In this document: positions 25,964-34,454 of the stretch, piece after piece
Position numbering within the stretch: position 1 is the first letter of the stretch
How the letters are laid out: every line of letters starts with the position of its first letter
Virus record (IMG/VR): IMGVR_UViG_3300015360_000063
Location: 1-50,238 of that record
Reading direction: 5' to 3' (one strand)
Source of the DNA: a virus
DNA: 50,238 nucleotides
Notes under the pieces: generated by a model
Seen by the model: the letters and a program-made list of their open reading frames with translations, nothing else
Told to the model about the DNA's origin: nothing
Databases searched by the model: none
Translations under genes and position numbers: made by a program

Positions 25964-26986
25964 ATGGGTGGATTAGCGCTTAAAAATTGTATAACAAGAA
26001 GATACAACAAAGACGAATTTGATTTAATTACTCCGATAATTAAATCAAAATTATTAAAAATATTCAGTAAATGTGATATGCCACAATATTTCGAATCAAA
26101 ACTCAGTTTTGGCGATGCCGATTTTGTGTGTTGTGTTGACAGTAATATTTCGAGCAATTTTGATTTTAAAAAATTCATATTGGACGAATTTGATTCCAAA
26201 GAAATATTCCAAAATACCAATGTGTATTCTTTTGAATATAATGAATTACAAGTCGATATGATACTCATGCCGTCAGAAAGTTATGATACATCATTACGAT
26301 ATTTTGCATTTAACGATTTGGGAAATCTTATTGGAAAAGTTGCACACAAGTTCGGGCTCAAGTGGGGCTTTGACGGTCTAATCATGCCGTACAGAATCGA
26401 CGGCAAATTTCTGGGCGAAATAGTTGTCACGAAAGACCATCGCGAGGCGCTTTCTTTTCTCGGCTTTGACGTAGACCGATACGACGCGACATTTGACACA
26501 CTAGACGAGATATTCGACTTCGTGACCGGTTCCAAATACTTCAATCCGTGGATGTTTGATTTCGAGACATTAAACCGCATCAACCGTGACCGTGACAAGA
26601 AGCGCAAGACTTACTCGTCATTCGTGGAGCACGTCGCACCGATGAAGGAAAAGGGCAAGGATGCGTACCACTATTTCTACACTGACAAGAAGGCGTACCT
26701 GGGCCTGATAGACCACTTCTTCCCTGGGTTCATGAAAGAATGGAGAGAGTTGGAAAAGAAAGAAGAGCGCAAGAGATTAGTCAGTTCTTTTTTTAATGGC
26801 AATATCGTAATGACGTACTTTGGCCTGAATGGTGTGTCTCTCGGTGGCGCGATAGGTAACTTCGAGAAGAGCTTCGGATCCAGAGCCGCACTCGAGGATT
26901 ACATTTTAGAGACAGCCGATACTGAAATAATAATAGGACTATTTGCTAAGGTAAATGGTTTGACCGTACCCGAAAAGATAAATTAG
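25964..26986 (+). CDS. Nucleotidyltransferase-like protein (Pol beta superfamily, tentative)
   Basis: 340 residues. LSFGDADFV places D51 and D53 as a D-x-D pair, and LQVDMIL gives D98 on a following strand. This is the acidic triad spacing of nucleotidyltransferases, although the classical G-S loop before the first Asp is altered to F-G. The remainder is helical and basic (RNRDRDKKRKTY). It might add nucleotides to RNA, or modify a host component. The 5' third is distinctly more A/T-rich than the rest, which could reflect a mosaic origin. Confidence 0.5.
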   Translation: MGGLALKNCITRRYNKDEFDLITPIIKSKLLKIFSKCDMPQYFESKLSFGDADFVCCVDSNISSNFDFKKFILDEFDSKEIFQNTNVYSFEYNELQVDMILMPSESYDTSLRYFAFNDLGNLIGKVAHKFGLKWGFDGLIMPYRIDGKFLGEIVVTKDHREALSFLGFDVDRYDATFDTLDEIFDFVTGSKYFNPWMFDFETLNRINRDRDKKRKTYSSFVEHVAPMKEKGKDAYHYFYTDKKAYLGLIDHFFPGFMKEWRELEKKEERKRLVSSFFNGNIVMTYFGLNGVSLGGAIGNFEKSFGSRAALEDYILETADTEIIIGLFAKVNGLTVPEKIN

Positions 26987-26988
26987 AC

Positions 26989-27333
26989 ATGAAGAGATTA
27001 TTCGACACAGAGAATCCGAATCCTAGCGAGTTCAAGATCGGTGACATCATATGTACATACAACGCGGGTTTCCACGTTCTAATTAACATAAAACACAGAT
27101 TCTGTACACATGTGTATCATGATAGCTACCACAAGAGTAAGCCTGATATGGACCCAAACAGATTAAACGTCGGCGAGTACTCTCCGAATTTTATGTGCGC
27201 CAAGATTGACCCGGGCACAGGCAAGATAACTATAATACACAAGGATGACATGGAAAATCCTGTAGAGTTTGAGAAGGCTTCCAAATATGTGAATACGTTT
27301 TCAATTAAAAAATATATAGGATATGGAAAATAA
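26989..27333 (+). CDS. Uncharacterised protein, 114 aa
   Basis: 114 residues, beta-rich with several histidines and cysteines in the first half (CTYNAGFHVL..HRFCTHVYHD). It resembles small SH3-like or cysteine/histidine-containing phage proteins, but no family is recognised. It starts two bases after the preceding stop. Confidence 0.7.
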   Translation: MKRLFDTENPNPSEFKIGDIICTYNAGFHVLINIKHRFCTHVYHDSYHKSKPDMDPNRLNVGEYSPNFMCAKIDPGTGKITIIHKDDMENPVEFEKASKYVNTFSIKKYIGYGK

Positions 27334-27589
27334 AATGACACTTGCTGAAATATGCGAGACACTTTTATCGGTTGGACTGCACATTGTGTATTCGGATTCC
27401 GAGAAAATTATAGGTAGGTTTCAAGACACATCAATGATTTTTGTATATTACAATATCAGTAAGGTAGTAGAGAAACCGGTGCTACAAATTCACAGAGAAC
27501 ACAACATGCCGGTAATCGGTACCGGCAAAGAATTCTATTATACCGACAAGAAAACGTTAGTAAACCTGGTTTTGAACACCAGAAAATAA
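27323..27589 (+). CDS. Uncharacterised protein, 88 aa
   Basis: Starts at 27323 (overlapping the upstream gene by 11 bases) or, equally likely, at the in-frame ATG 27335 two bases after the upstream stop (84 aa). Alpha-beta composition, no motif. Last gene before a new promoter. Confidence 0.65.
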   Translation: MENKMTLAEICETLLSVGLHIVYSDSEKIIGRFQDTSMIFVYYNISKVVEKPVLQIHREHNMPVIGTGKEFYYTDKKTLVNLVLNTRK

Positions 27590-27612
27590 TTTTTTAATTC
27601 AAAATAAAATAG

Positions 27613-27622
27613 TATATTTACA
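27613..27622 (+). promoter_or_regulatory. Host-like promoter box TATATTTACA
   Basis: Identical decamer to the box at 25631, immediately before the nuclease ATG. A leader of only a few bases is implied. Confidence 0.45.
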
Positions 27623-27624
27623 AC

Positions 27625-28245
27625 ATGACTTCAAAATTACTTTTAATTATATTTTTGTTCATGTCCGTGTTAGGGAGTTCACAGAAGATTGATACTGTCC
27701 TGGCTTCACCCATACTGAATTCCTACATGTGCATAAAATACAAGCAACCATTATTTGTCAGTTACTTATTGTACAACGGCGGTGGCGATGAGTCGAGGTC
27801 CGGACTGAGTTTCAGGTCTATAAGGGGCATAACTTCGAATGCCGGGGAATACTCGCATTCGGGATATGACCAGGGACACATGGCGAGCGCTGAAGATTTT
27901 GCGAATGACTCGGTGAACATAAGACTGACTTTCTATTTCTACAACTGTCTACCACAGACACCAAGTTTAAACAGGGGAATGTGGAAGAACTGGGAGACGA
28001 AAGTGAGGGAAGAGAGCCAGAACGATTCGTTACTTATAATATGCGGTGGTTACGACTTCAGGCCAGTGGGTAAACTGTTCGTACCTACGAAGTGTTTCAA
28101 GGTCGTGAAGAACTTAACCACCGATGTGATAACACACGTACTGATATTCACAAACACTGCATCAGGCAATACGTGGACAGAGTCCACTCTCGAAGTATTG
28201 GTAAAACAGTCAAAGTATGTCAAACTGAAAGAACTTGTAAAATGA
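27625..28245 (+). CDS. Secreted DNA/RNA non-specific endonuclease
   Basis: 206 residues. Residues 1-20 are a signal peptide (hydrophobic run then VLGSSQ). The catalytic signature of the bacterial/mitochondrial non-specific nuclease family follows: YDQGHMAS (81-88) in place of DRGH with general base H85, then N107, Q111, N116 and W120 to E124 giving the metal-binding Asn and the N-x-W-x2-W-E helix. Family members cut single- and double-stranded DNA and RNA. Export suggests action in the periplasm or outside the cell, perhaps against competing phage DNA or released host DNA. It overlaps the next gene by ATGA. Confidence 0.85.
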   Translation: MTSKLLLIIFLFMSVLGSSQKIDTVLASPILNSYMCIKYKQPLFVSYLLYNGGGDESRSGLSFRSIRGITSNAGEYSHSGYDQGHMASAEDFANDSVNIRLTFYFYNCLPQTPSLNRGMWKNWETKVREESQNDSLLIICGGYDFRPVGKLFVPTKCFKVVKNLTTDVITHVLIFTNTASGNTWTESTLEVLVKQSKYVKLKELVK

Positions 28246-28724
28246 CGACAAAATTTCTGACGGACGTAAATGGTAGTCCTTATATCGGCACTACCGTCCC
28301 ACTAAACATGTCAGACAGAAACCACGTGTCGCTTTCCGGTCTCTTGAAAATCGTCGAAGACCGTAAGTTGATCACTGATTTCGGCGCGTGTAATCGCAAT
28401 CTGCTTAAACGTAATGCTGGGGAATACCATATTACAGTGTTCAACGTCATGGAGTGGAATAAGGGCAGAATACACGGGGACGTCATAGGTGAGCTCGTAC
28501 GTACTCCTGATTTTAGGTACCTTGGTGTAGGTTCCATAAGTGACGGTGAACGAACAACGTATTTTATACCTGTAGAGTCGGCTATCCTGGACTCCATACG
28601 CGAGTCCTACGGATACGAAAAACGGCATATGCACATTACCATAGGTTTCACATCCAAAGACCTCTTTCATGCGCCAAAAAATGTGGCAAATATATACGAG
28701 ACTGCCGACGTCATGTCGCAGTAG
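28242..28724 (+). CDS. Second 2H phosphoesterase-like protein
   Basis: 160 residues from the ATG at 28242, which overlaps the nuclease stop (ATGA). Longer upstream starts would lie inside the nuclease gene. Two HxT motifs are present: HIT 63-65 (EYHITVF) and HIT 131-133 (HMHITIGF), the catalytic pair of 2H enzymes. It differs clearly from the protein at 16591. Being coupled to a secreted nuclease gene, it may process cyclic-phosphate RNA ends or signalling nucleotides. This is inference. Confidence 0.7.
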   Translation: MTTKFLTDVNGSPYIGTTVPLNMSDRNHVSLSGLLKIVEDRKLITDFGACNRNLLKRNAGEYHITVFNVMEWNKGRIHGDVIGELVRTPDFRYLGVGSISDGERTTYFIPVESAILDSIRESYGYEKRHMHITIGFTSKDLFHAPKNVANIYETADVMSQ

Positions 28725-28756
28725 AATACTTGGAAACACTGTATTCTGAGATTTTT
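28723..28756 (+). terminator. Possible weak terminator
   Basis: 7-bp stem AGAATAC / GTATTCT with an 11-base loop and an ATTTTT run a few bases after it. Weaker than the other terminators here. Confidence 0.35.
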
Positions 28757-28791
28757 AGCATTTTATATTTTTATTTGTCGCAAATAACTCA

Positions 28792-28801
28792 TATATTTAC
28801 A
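28792..28801 (+). promoter_or_regulatory. Host-like promoter box TATATTTACA
   Basis: Third copy of the decamer, with TTTG about 18 bases upstream as a possible -33 element, just before the ATG at 28804. Confidence 0.5.
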
Positions 28802-28803
28802 CT

Positions 28804-29193
28804 ATGCAATTATTCAATAGACTATATCAGACCACATTTGTTAATGTAGATTTATCTAAAATCCCTAACGAATTGCAACAAGAATGTTTCTTGTTCAACA
28901 AGAGCATCCTCAATGACGCATTCGGAGATTTCGAATACAGCGTGATGAACCCGTACCAGCTGCAGGAATTCATCAGCTTGCAGTCGAAGACCGGAATAGA
29001 ATACGACATAACTGACATCAGTGAGAAAGTTTTGATGGGAGAGTTCGTGATTGACCCACAGTTTGCCAAACCACTCGGCGATTTCATGGAATCATATGAG
29101 ACTCTGGAGAAGACCACAGACTTGGTGTTGGAAAAGATATTCAAACACGGTATACTGAAGATGAATGCAGTGGACAAGAAAATCCTAAAGTGA
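28804..29193 (+). CDS. Uncharacterised protein, 129 aa
   Basis: 129 residues, helical, acidic. No recognised motif. It has its own host-like promoter and a strong terminator, so it is an independent transcription unit. Confidence 0.75.
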   Translation: MQLFNRLYQTTFVNVDLSKIPNELQQECFLFNKSILNDAFGDFEYSVMNPYQLQEFISLQSKTGIEYDITDISEKVLMGEFVIDPQFAKPLGDFMESYETLEKTTDLVLEKIFKHGILKMNAVDKKILK

Positions 29194-29205
29194 TTGAAAT
29201 AAACA

Positions 29206-29246
29206 CAATAAAAAAGGCGAACATTAAATGTTCGCCTTTTTTATTG
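29206..29246. terminator. Bidirectional terminator
   Basis: Palindrome of about 41 bases with core AAAAAAGGCGAACAT and its complement, A- and T-runs on both sides, between converging genes. Confidence 0.92.
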
Positions 29247-29261
29247 TATTGTTTTAAAAAA

Positions 29262-30185
29262 TTATCCCATCATCGGGCTACCGTTGAATAATCCCTTACC
29301 GTTAGGGTCAATCACGAAAGTCTTCGTAACAACGTCGTAAGTGATATTATAAGATTTCAGCAATGGAATACCATCGCCAGTAAACATCTTCAGCGCCTTA
29401 ACTGCTTTAGCTATAAGGTCAGCATCCATGCCCTGTTTTGTGAATAATTTGGAGTACTGTGCAACCATGTCCTTACGTTTGTTGAAGAACTCTTCAGCTG
29501 CTGGTGTGGCTTTGAATGCGTTGTCTAATATGTAAGTCTTCTTACCAAAACCGAATAACTCGTTCACTACGTCGTTGTTCGTATCTAAGACTGATTCTGT
29601 GACGTACTTACCGTATTTACTTAAGTATAAATCAGATTTTGCTGCGATGTCATCTATTAATGCTTTATTCGCTTGTAATTCTTTAACCTTGTCAACAATA
29701 AATTTTTTCAGTTGGTCTTTACTTATTTTTTCAATCTCGTCTTTATACTTGAAATATAAATATGCGCGTAATGCCTTTTTGGCATTGGCCTTGTCGGTAA
29801 GTGAAACACTAGCCCATAGTGCTGCGGTGGCAGCACCTAACATTAGGAATATGATTATTCCGGTAGAAAATGAAGAAGAGTTGAAGTTACCGGCTTCTTG
29901 ACCGAAAGTGTTTATCGCACTCGTGATGGTGTCGATGAAACTCTCATTAGTAGATGTAGTGTCCTTGATGTCAGCTTCAACTTCAGCTTCAACTTTTGCT
30001 GGGTTCAATCCGAGTTCAGCAGCAACACCGTCAACTAACGATTTAAGCTCTGCTGCTTGTGATGCTGCATCTGGTTGTGCGTTATCTGCTACAGTGGCTT
30101 CGACCTTAACATTGTCATTCACCATACTTAAATTTTCTTGCTGTTTTTTCTTTTCAGCTAAGAATGCGGTTAATTTTGTTATCAT
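29262..30185 (-). CDS. Membrane-anchored protein, 307 aa
   Basis: Acidic, low-complexity N-terminal 100 residues (alanine, glutamate, aspartate), one clear transmembrane segment (about 107-128), then a helical 175-residue domain. Family not recognised. It follows another low-complexity gene on the same strand behind a late-type promoter box, so it may be a virion-associated or envelope-interacting late product. Confidence 0.75.
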   Translation of the reverse strand: MITKLTAFLAEKKKQQENLSMVNDNVKVEATVADNAQPDAASQAAELKSLVDGVAAELGLNPAKVEAEVEADIKDTTSTNESFIDTITSAINTFGQEAGNFNSSSFSTGIIIFLMLGAATAALWASVSLTDKANAKKALRAYLYFKYKDEIEKISKDQLKKFIVDKVKELQANKALIDDIAAKSDLYLSKYGKYVTESVLDTNNDVVNELFGFGKKTYILDNAFKATPAAEEFFNKRKDMVAQYSKLFTKQGMDADLIAKAVKALKMFTGDGIPLLKSYNITYDVVTKTFVIDPNGKGLFNGSPMMG

Positions 30186-30209
30186 ATGATTTTGTTTATA
30201 ATTTATTTT

Positions 30210-30635
30210 TTATTGTGGGTTTTGAATTTCTGCTGTTGGTTCATCCGTTGCGGTTTGAACTGGTTCTGGCTGTACTGGTGTCTCTTCGACTGTAGGTACT
30301 GGAGTTATTGCTTCCGCTGGGTTAACCTCTGTTTGAACTTCCCCGGGGGTTTTAGCTTTCTCACCTAATATCGCGTTTACTGGAAGTGACTGGATGTTAA
30401 CGAATGTTGCGTTAATGTAGCTTACGAACATCTCAGCCAAATCAACGTCTGACCAATTTTCTTTAGGGTCAATATCGTGGTCTTTCTTTGCCTTCGATAC
30501 GAACGCGTTTATCAGTGATTTAGGTATGTCTATCGTCGCCTTAACCTTGTATATGTCACCCATTTTGAATACCGATTCGTTTACAGAACCCAATTTCTCA
30601 GCAATTACTCGATCTTTGTTTTTTAAATATTCCAT
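30210..30635 (-). CDS. Small acidic protein with Pro/Glu/Thr-rich tail
   Basis: 141 residues. The first ~90 form a folded alpha-beta domain; the last ~50 are a disordered proline, glutamate and threonine tail. No family recognised. Late-type promoter box at 30659-30669. Operon with the 307-aa gene downstream. Confidence 0.7.
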   Translation of the reverse strand: MEYLKNKDRVIAEKLGSVNESVFKMGDIYKVKATIDIPKSLINAFVSKAKKDHDIDPKENWSDVDLAEMFVSYINATFVNIQSLPVNAILGEKAKTPGEVQTEVNPAEAITPVPTVEETPVQPEPVQTATDEPTAEIQNPQ

Positions 30636-30658
30636 TTAAAGTTAAATATCTATTTTTT

Positions 30659-30669
30659 ATTATATATTG
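30659..30669 (-). promoter_or_regulatory. Late-type promoter motif
   Basis: Minus strand reads CAATATATAAT, 24 bases upstream of the 141-aa gene. Confidence 0.45.
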
Positions 30670-30690
30670 TTTTAAAATTTATAGTTTTCG

Positions 30691-31434
30691 TTATTTGGCT
30701 AATTTATATCCGACATAACCGCCACCGACAAATGCCACACCGATTGCTGTACAGATAATCGAAGACTTGTTCTTTTCCAGCCATCTGCCAAGCCTGGTCC
30801 GTTTCTGTTCTGCAGGTATCGTATAGTTCAGCATCTGGTTTACTTTTAGCTCAGGGTCGTCTATTTTATACTTCACGACTATTGATTTGTCCTTGTTTCT
30901 CTCGAATGTTGTCATTACATTGAATTTATAGTCGTATGTTAACATGAATTCAGGTTTCTTCTTAAGTGTCAATATGCCGGACCATTTCAATTTCTTGGTG
31001 GTGTCATTCTGCGCGAAAGGTAACTGTGCGCCGAGTTTATAAGATATTGAGTCACCGCGTATACTGCCAGGGTTTGCGCCTTTCAGGATTGCTAAATCTG
31101 AACCTTGTTTCTGAAATTCTGCGTTGGTTGCGGTTATGAGACCTTTAATCTTGCTTAGCTCGCTGTAGTACTTCTGTTGGCTCTCTGTCAATGACTTGAA
31201 TGCCTCTGAATTTATGAATTGGTCTAGGTATATCTCGGGCGACTTCTTGGAATATTCGGTGATTCCTTTCTTTATTGTGACGTGTATGCTGTCGTTCATG
31301 GCAGCAATTGCCCGCTCGTATGTGTCGAATTTCTCTGACATATTGTTCACCTTGTTTATGAAGAACATCCCACCGAATACAAGTATCAGTATTATTATGA
31401 TACCGTAAAATATGTCTTTCTTAGTAATTTCCAT
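30691..31434 (-). CDS. Two-ended membrane protein, 247 aa, spanin- or DUF-like
   Basis: An N-terminal transmembrane helix (about 8-28), a long polar region with a coiled coil and beta strands, a basic stretch and a C-terminal hydrophobic helix (about 225-244) with glycines. Similar layouts occur in uncharacterised Bacteroidota phage proteins sometimes placed with lysis genes. An inner-membrane spanin-like role is possible but not shown. Late-type promoter at 31452-31463. Confidence 0.7.
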   Translation of the reverse strand: MEITKKDIFYGIIIILILVFGGMFFINKVNNMSEKFDTYERAIAAMNDSIHVTIKKGITEYSKKSPEIYLDQFINSEAFKSLTESQQKYYSELSKIKGLITATNAEFQKQGSDLAILKGANPGSIRGDSISYKLGAQLPFAQNDTTKKLKWSGILTLKKKPEFMLTYDYKFNVMTTFERNKDKSIVVKYKIDDPELKVNQMLNYTIPAEQKRTRLGRWLEKNKSSIICTAIGVAFVGGGYVGYKLAK

Positions 31435-31451
31435 GATTGGTTAGATTTTTA

Positions 31452-31463
31452 GTTATATATTAA
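31452..31463 (-). promoter_or_regulatory. Late-type promoter motif
   Basis: Minus strand reads TTAATATATAAC, 17 bases before the 247-aa gene. Confidence 0.5.
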
Positions 31464-31513
31464 AATGTATCATTTATCCCAGATATTTTAAAAAAAAATA
31501 AGACGTCATAAAT

Positions 31514-31525
31514 AAAATATATAAT
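31514..31525 (+). promoter_or_regulatory. Late-type promoter motif
   Basis: AAAATATATAAT, 23 bases before the ATG at 31549. It forms a divergent pair with the box at 31452. Confidence 0.5.
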
Positions 31526-31548
31526 AGTAAGAAATAAACCAAACATCC

Positions 31549-33417
31549 ATGGCAGTTAGCTCTAGATTTATACAAGTACACCCTGACGCATTAATCGAAT
31601 GGGTATGGGACGACCAGTTCAACTACGAAGACGAATACAGTGTCATACGCGATATTCAGAACAATACGACGTCGTTCACGTTCAGTAAGAATGCCAATGA
31701 CCCGTTGAACTACAATAAGATACCTCAGCAGTTGTATCTTATAGATTCGCTAATAAATAAATACGGCATCGCCAATCCGGAAACAAAGACGTTCTTGCAA
31801 GAGAGCAAATATGCAAATAACCAACCCAGCAAATTTGATAAAGTAAAAATATGGTTTCCAATACATTATACATTTCCTAACAGCACGGGGTTTTTCGTGA
31901 AATTGTCAGGATTGAATTATGAAAATTCAGTGCCATATAATTTCGCAAATTATTTTCTAGACATAACCCAGGGCAGCGAACTGTCTAAGATTTACAACGA
32001 ATCACAACCGTTTAGACTCAATGGTAGGCTTTGGGGAAAATCTGTGACTATATATGTGCCGTCGCTTTACGATGAATCCAGACAGCGAGTCAACAACGCA
32101 CCAAGACTGGGTACGATAAACTACAACCTGACGTCTGGCGTCCTGGGACTGTCTCAGACAAGTCCGATATTCTTGGATTTCAGGTTTCTGACAACAAAAT
32201 CTACCGTATTGGGAGAGACCACATACCTAGCTACACCACCGCTCATAACTAGCATACCACAGGCGCCGGAGTATAATAATCTCGGTGTATCTATAGATGC
32301 TGCAAAAGATGGTGACTATTACCTAATAAACGGTATTTATAACGGCAGTATTGGAGAATTCGATATGTTCATGGAAGCATTGGCACAGACTGGCAAGCGC
32401 AGTTACATATTGTATACGGTTACGCCGATTGAAGAGAACTTGCCACAGGACCCTCTGGATATTTACGTCTATCAAGACTTTTTTAAGCAGATAAGCTACA
32501 GGCCGATATTCAAATTTGCAAACACTTCGGCAGCAATACGGGTAGACATGAAGATTATAAATGCAGTAGATTCGTCAGTTGTTACAAAGTCTTCGGAAAT
32601 CGCACTAATAGGCAACAGTGTCGCAAAATACGGAAAATACGTCACGTCAATCAATGTGAGTGGCGCTATTAAACCAAAATTATATAATTCCAAACCAGAT
32701 ACGCTTGTATTGCCGTCTATGGAATTATTGAACTCACACTTGAAGCGTAAAGTAAATAATGTCAAGACCGAGATAAAATACATACCTTACCCGGTATTGA
32801 CCAATGCAGTAAATATTGTTGCACAGGACGTCACTAAACCAAACAGAGACGGTACGTTTTTTGGATTCGGTGACTTGAAACTAATACTAACACCTTTTGA
32901 CAATATCTTTAAAATGAAAGTTGCTAAGCAAGTGTCAAGTACGACATTTGAGCCATTTGTCTTTCCTAGCAATAACTCAATAATGCAATTAATATTCAAG
33001 TCTGCGACTACTGAATTGAGAGTACCGTTATACATGGAGTCTAACGAGGTGCGTTTAGATGGCGGCATTCTTGTATTCAAGATTACCGCAACCAGCCAAC
33101 CACAACTGAAAAAAATATATCAGACTAATAAGAATTTTTACATCACAATAACTACAAACGGTGTCGAAACTGTTGTCTATGACGGAGTGTTTGCGTTGTT
33201 GTCTGAATCACCGAGGGTTCCTAAAAGTACATCAGTCTCGGGTGCATTTCCACAATTAGCCATTAGGCCGAACCTGAACATATCGGCGTTGGATACAGTC
33301 TTAAACAGCGTTGAAAATCTACCTGCAAATCTAAACGTCATAAATAAAGGTGACAGTATGATAACACAGATTGTAAACACTCCACTTAATGCGCTGCAAT
33401 TTAAAAGATTATTATAA
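31549..33417 (+). CDS. Probable tail/baseplate protein, 622 aa
   Basis: Beta-rich throughout with many aromatic residues and few charged helices, typical of virion surface or baseplate proteins. No specific family recognised. It ends in NALQFKRLL and is followed three bases later by the tube-like gene, in an operon behind a late-type promoter. The context supports a tail or baseplate role; identity with a particular T4 gp is not claimed. Confidence 0.65.
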   Translation: MAVSSRFIQVHPDALIEWVWDDQFNYEDEYSVIRDIQNNTTSFTFSKNANDPLNYNKIPQQLYLIDSLINKYGIANPETKTFLQESKYANNQPSKFDKVKIWFPIHYTFPNSTGFFVKLSGLNYENSVPYNFANYFLDITQGSELSKIYNESQPFRLNGRLWGKSVTIYVPSLYDESRQRVNNAPRLGTINYNLTSGVLGLSQTSPIFLDFRFLTTKSTVLGETTYLATPPLITSIPQAPEYNNLGVSIDAAKDGDYYLINGIYNGSIGEFDMFMEALAQTGKRSYILYTVTPIEENLPQDPLDIYVYQDFFKQISYRPIFKFANTSAAIRVDMKIINAVDSSVVTKSSEIALIGNSVAKYGKYVTSINVSGAIKPKLYNSKPDTLVLPSMELLNSHLKRKVNNVKTEIKYIPYPVLTNAVNIVAQDVTKPNRDGTFFGFGDLKLILTPFDNIFKMKVAKQVSSTTFEPFVFPSNNSIMQLIFKSATTELRVPLYMESNEVRLDGGILVFKITATSQPQLKKIYQTNKNFYITITTNGVETVVYDGVFALLSESPRVPKSTSVSGAFPQLAIRPNLNISALDTVLNSVENLPANLNVINKGDSMITQIVNTPLNALQFKRLL

Positions 33418-33420
33418 GCT

Positions 33421-34029
33421 ATGAATCTTAGTACACTTAACAACCAATTTCACTACAACTTACCGCTGGATTTTATACCGCCGGGGTATGAGGACCGCTA
33501 CATGAAACTGTTGGGCGACAAGCGTAAATTGTATTCATCTGTATTAGACTATCTCAATTCAACTATACAGAGCATATCTATGCCAGGCGTTACTTTTCCT
33601 CTTGTTTCGAACCCACAGATATTACACACAAAAAAAATAAAATGGAAGACCGTCGGTAACATATATGATATGTTTGACGAGACCGTTACCGTTAAATTTC
33701 TGAACGTCGACGGAAACATGAATTACATAATATTTATGGACATACTCGTGAATCATTATCTGAGAGTGGATAAGTCTTATGACGCACCTTTGATAGTGAC
33801 TGTAATAGACCAAAACAGGAATGCATTATACCATATACAGTTCAGGAGTGTCATTTGGACTGGCATAGGTCCTAACGAATTTGCGTTCAATGATCAGATA
33901 GTACAGACCAAAAACTTCACCATGACGTTCGAATATAATTTCATAGATTTTGAATACGTCGCAGACAAAGTCGACATCATCACAAAAAACGGATATAACA
34001 ATTTGACTAACCTACAACCGCCTAACTAA
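33421..34029 (+). CDS. Tail tube-type protein (T4 gp19/gp54-like fold, tentative)
   Basis: 202 residues. A helix with LDYLNSTIQSISMPGV followed by beta strands, a long helix (YIIFMDILVNHYLRV) and paired strands ending in FTMTFEYNFIDFEY matches the tube-fold layout shared by contractile tail tube and tube-initiator proteins. The S-x-S-M-P-G-V element is typical of tube N-terminal strands. Stop overlaps the start of the next gene by one base. Confidence 0.5.
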   Translation: MNLSTLNNQFHYNLPLDFIPPGYEDRYMKLLGDKRKLYSSVLDYLNSTIQSISMPGVTFPLVSNPQILHTKKIKWKTVGNIYDMFDETVTVKFLNVDGNMNYIIFMDILVNHYLRVDKSYDAPLIVTVIDQNRNALYHIQFRSVIWTGIGPNEFAFNDQIVQTKNFTMTFEYNFIDFEYVADKVDIITKNGYNNLTNLQPPN

Positions 34030-34370
34030 TGGATGCTTATAAGTTTAACAGAAATTTCATAACAATAATAAAGATTTTCAACAGGCACCCAAACATGCTG
34101 CTCAATTTTTTGACTAAAAACGGAGCGTTCGCCGAGACATTCAAAAAGAAATTAGCCAGGGCTATACTGAAGGATAAGCCACACTTCACAAACGTGGAGA
34201 CTATGATAGAATATTACGTACATTTAATGGACACCGAAGAGCCTGATGCCGAAGACATGTCGCAGGTGTGGAATAACAAGTTATATCTTGCCATTTCAGA
34301 ACAACGTTTCGAGGATGCCGTCGGGATAAGAGATTACATGAACAAACGAGGATATAAAATTTTGATTTGA
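34029..34370 (+). CDS. Small protein with UVR-like C-terminal motif
   Basis: 113 residues, helical. The C-terminal KLYLAISEQRFEDAVGIRDYM fits the UVR helical-hairpin pattern (x-A-(L/I)-x4-F/Y-E-x-A-x-x-(L/I)-R-D), a protein-protein contact element in UvrB, UvrC and McsA. Starts on the last base of the tube-like gene. Role unknown. Confidence 0.65.
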   Translation: MDAYKFNRNFITIIKIFNRHPNMLLNFLTKNGAFAETFKKKLARAILKDKPHFTNVETMIEYYVHLMDTEEPDAEDMSQVWNNKLYLAISEQRFEDAVGIRDYMNKRGYKILI

Positions 34371-34392
34371 TTTTTAAACAAACAATAATACC

Positions 34393-34403
34393 ACATATAT
34401 AAT
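34393..34403 (+). promoter_or_regulatory. Late-type promoter motif
   Basis: ACATATATAAT about 51 bases before the S1-like gene. Confidence 0.4.
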
Positions 34404-34454
34404 AACGTATAACAATTCACAATCATTCAGTATTAACGAAAAAAATAAAAAACT

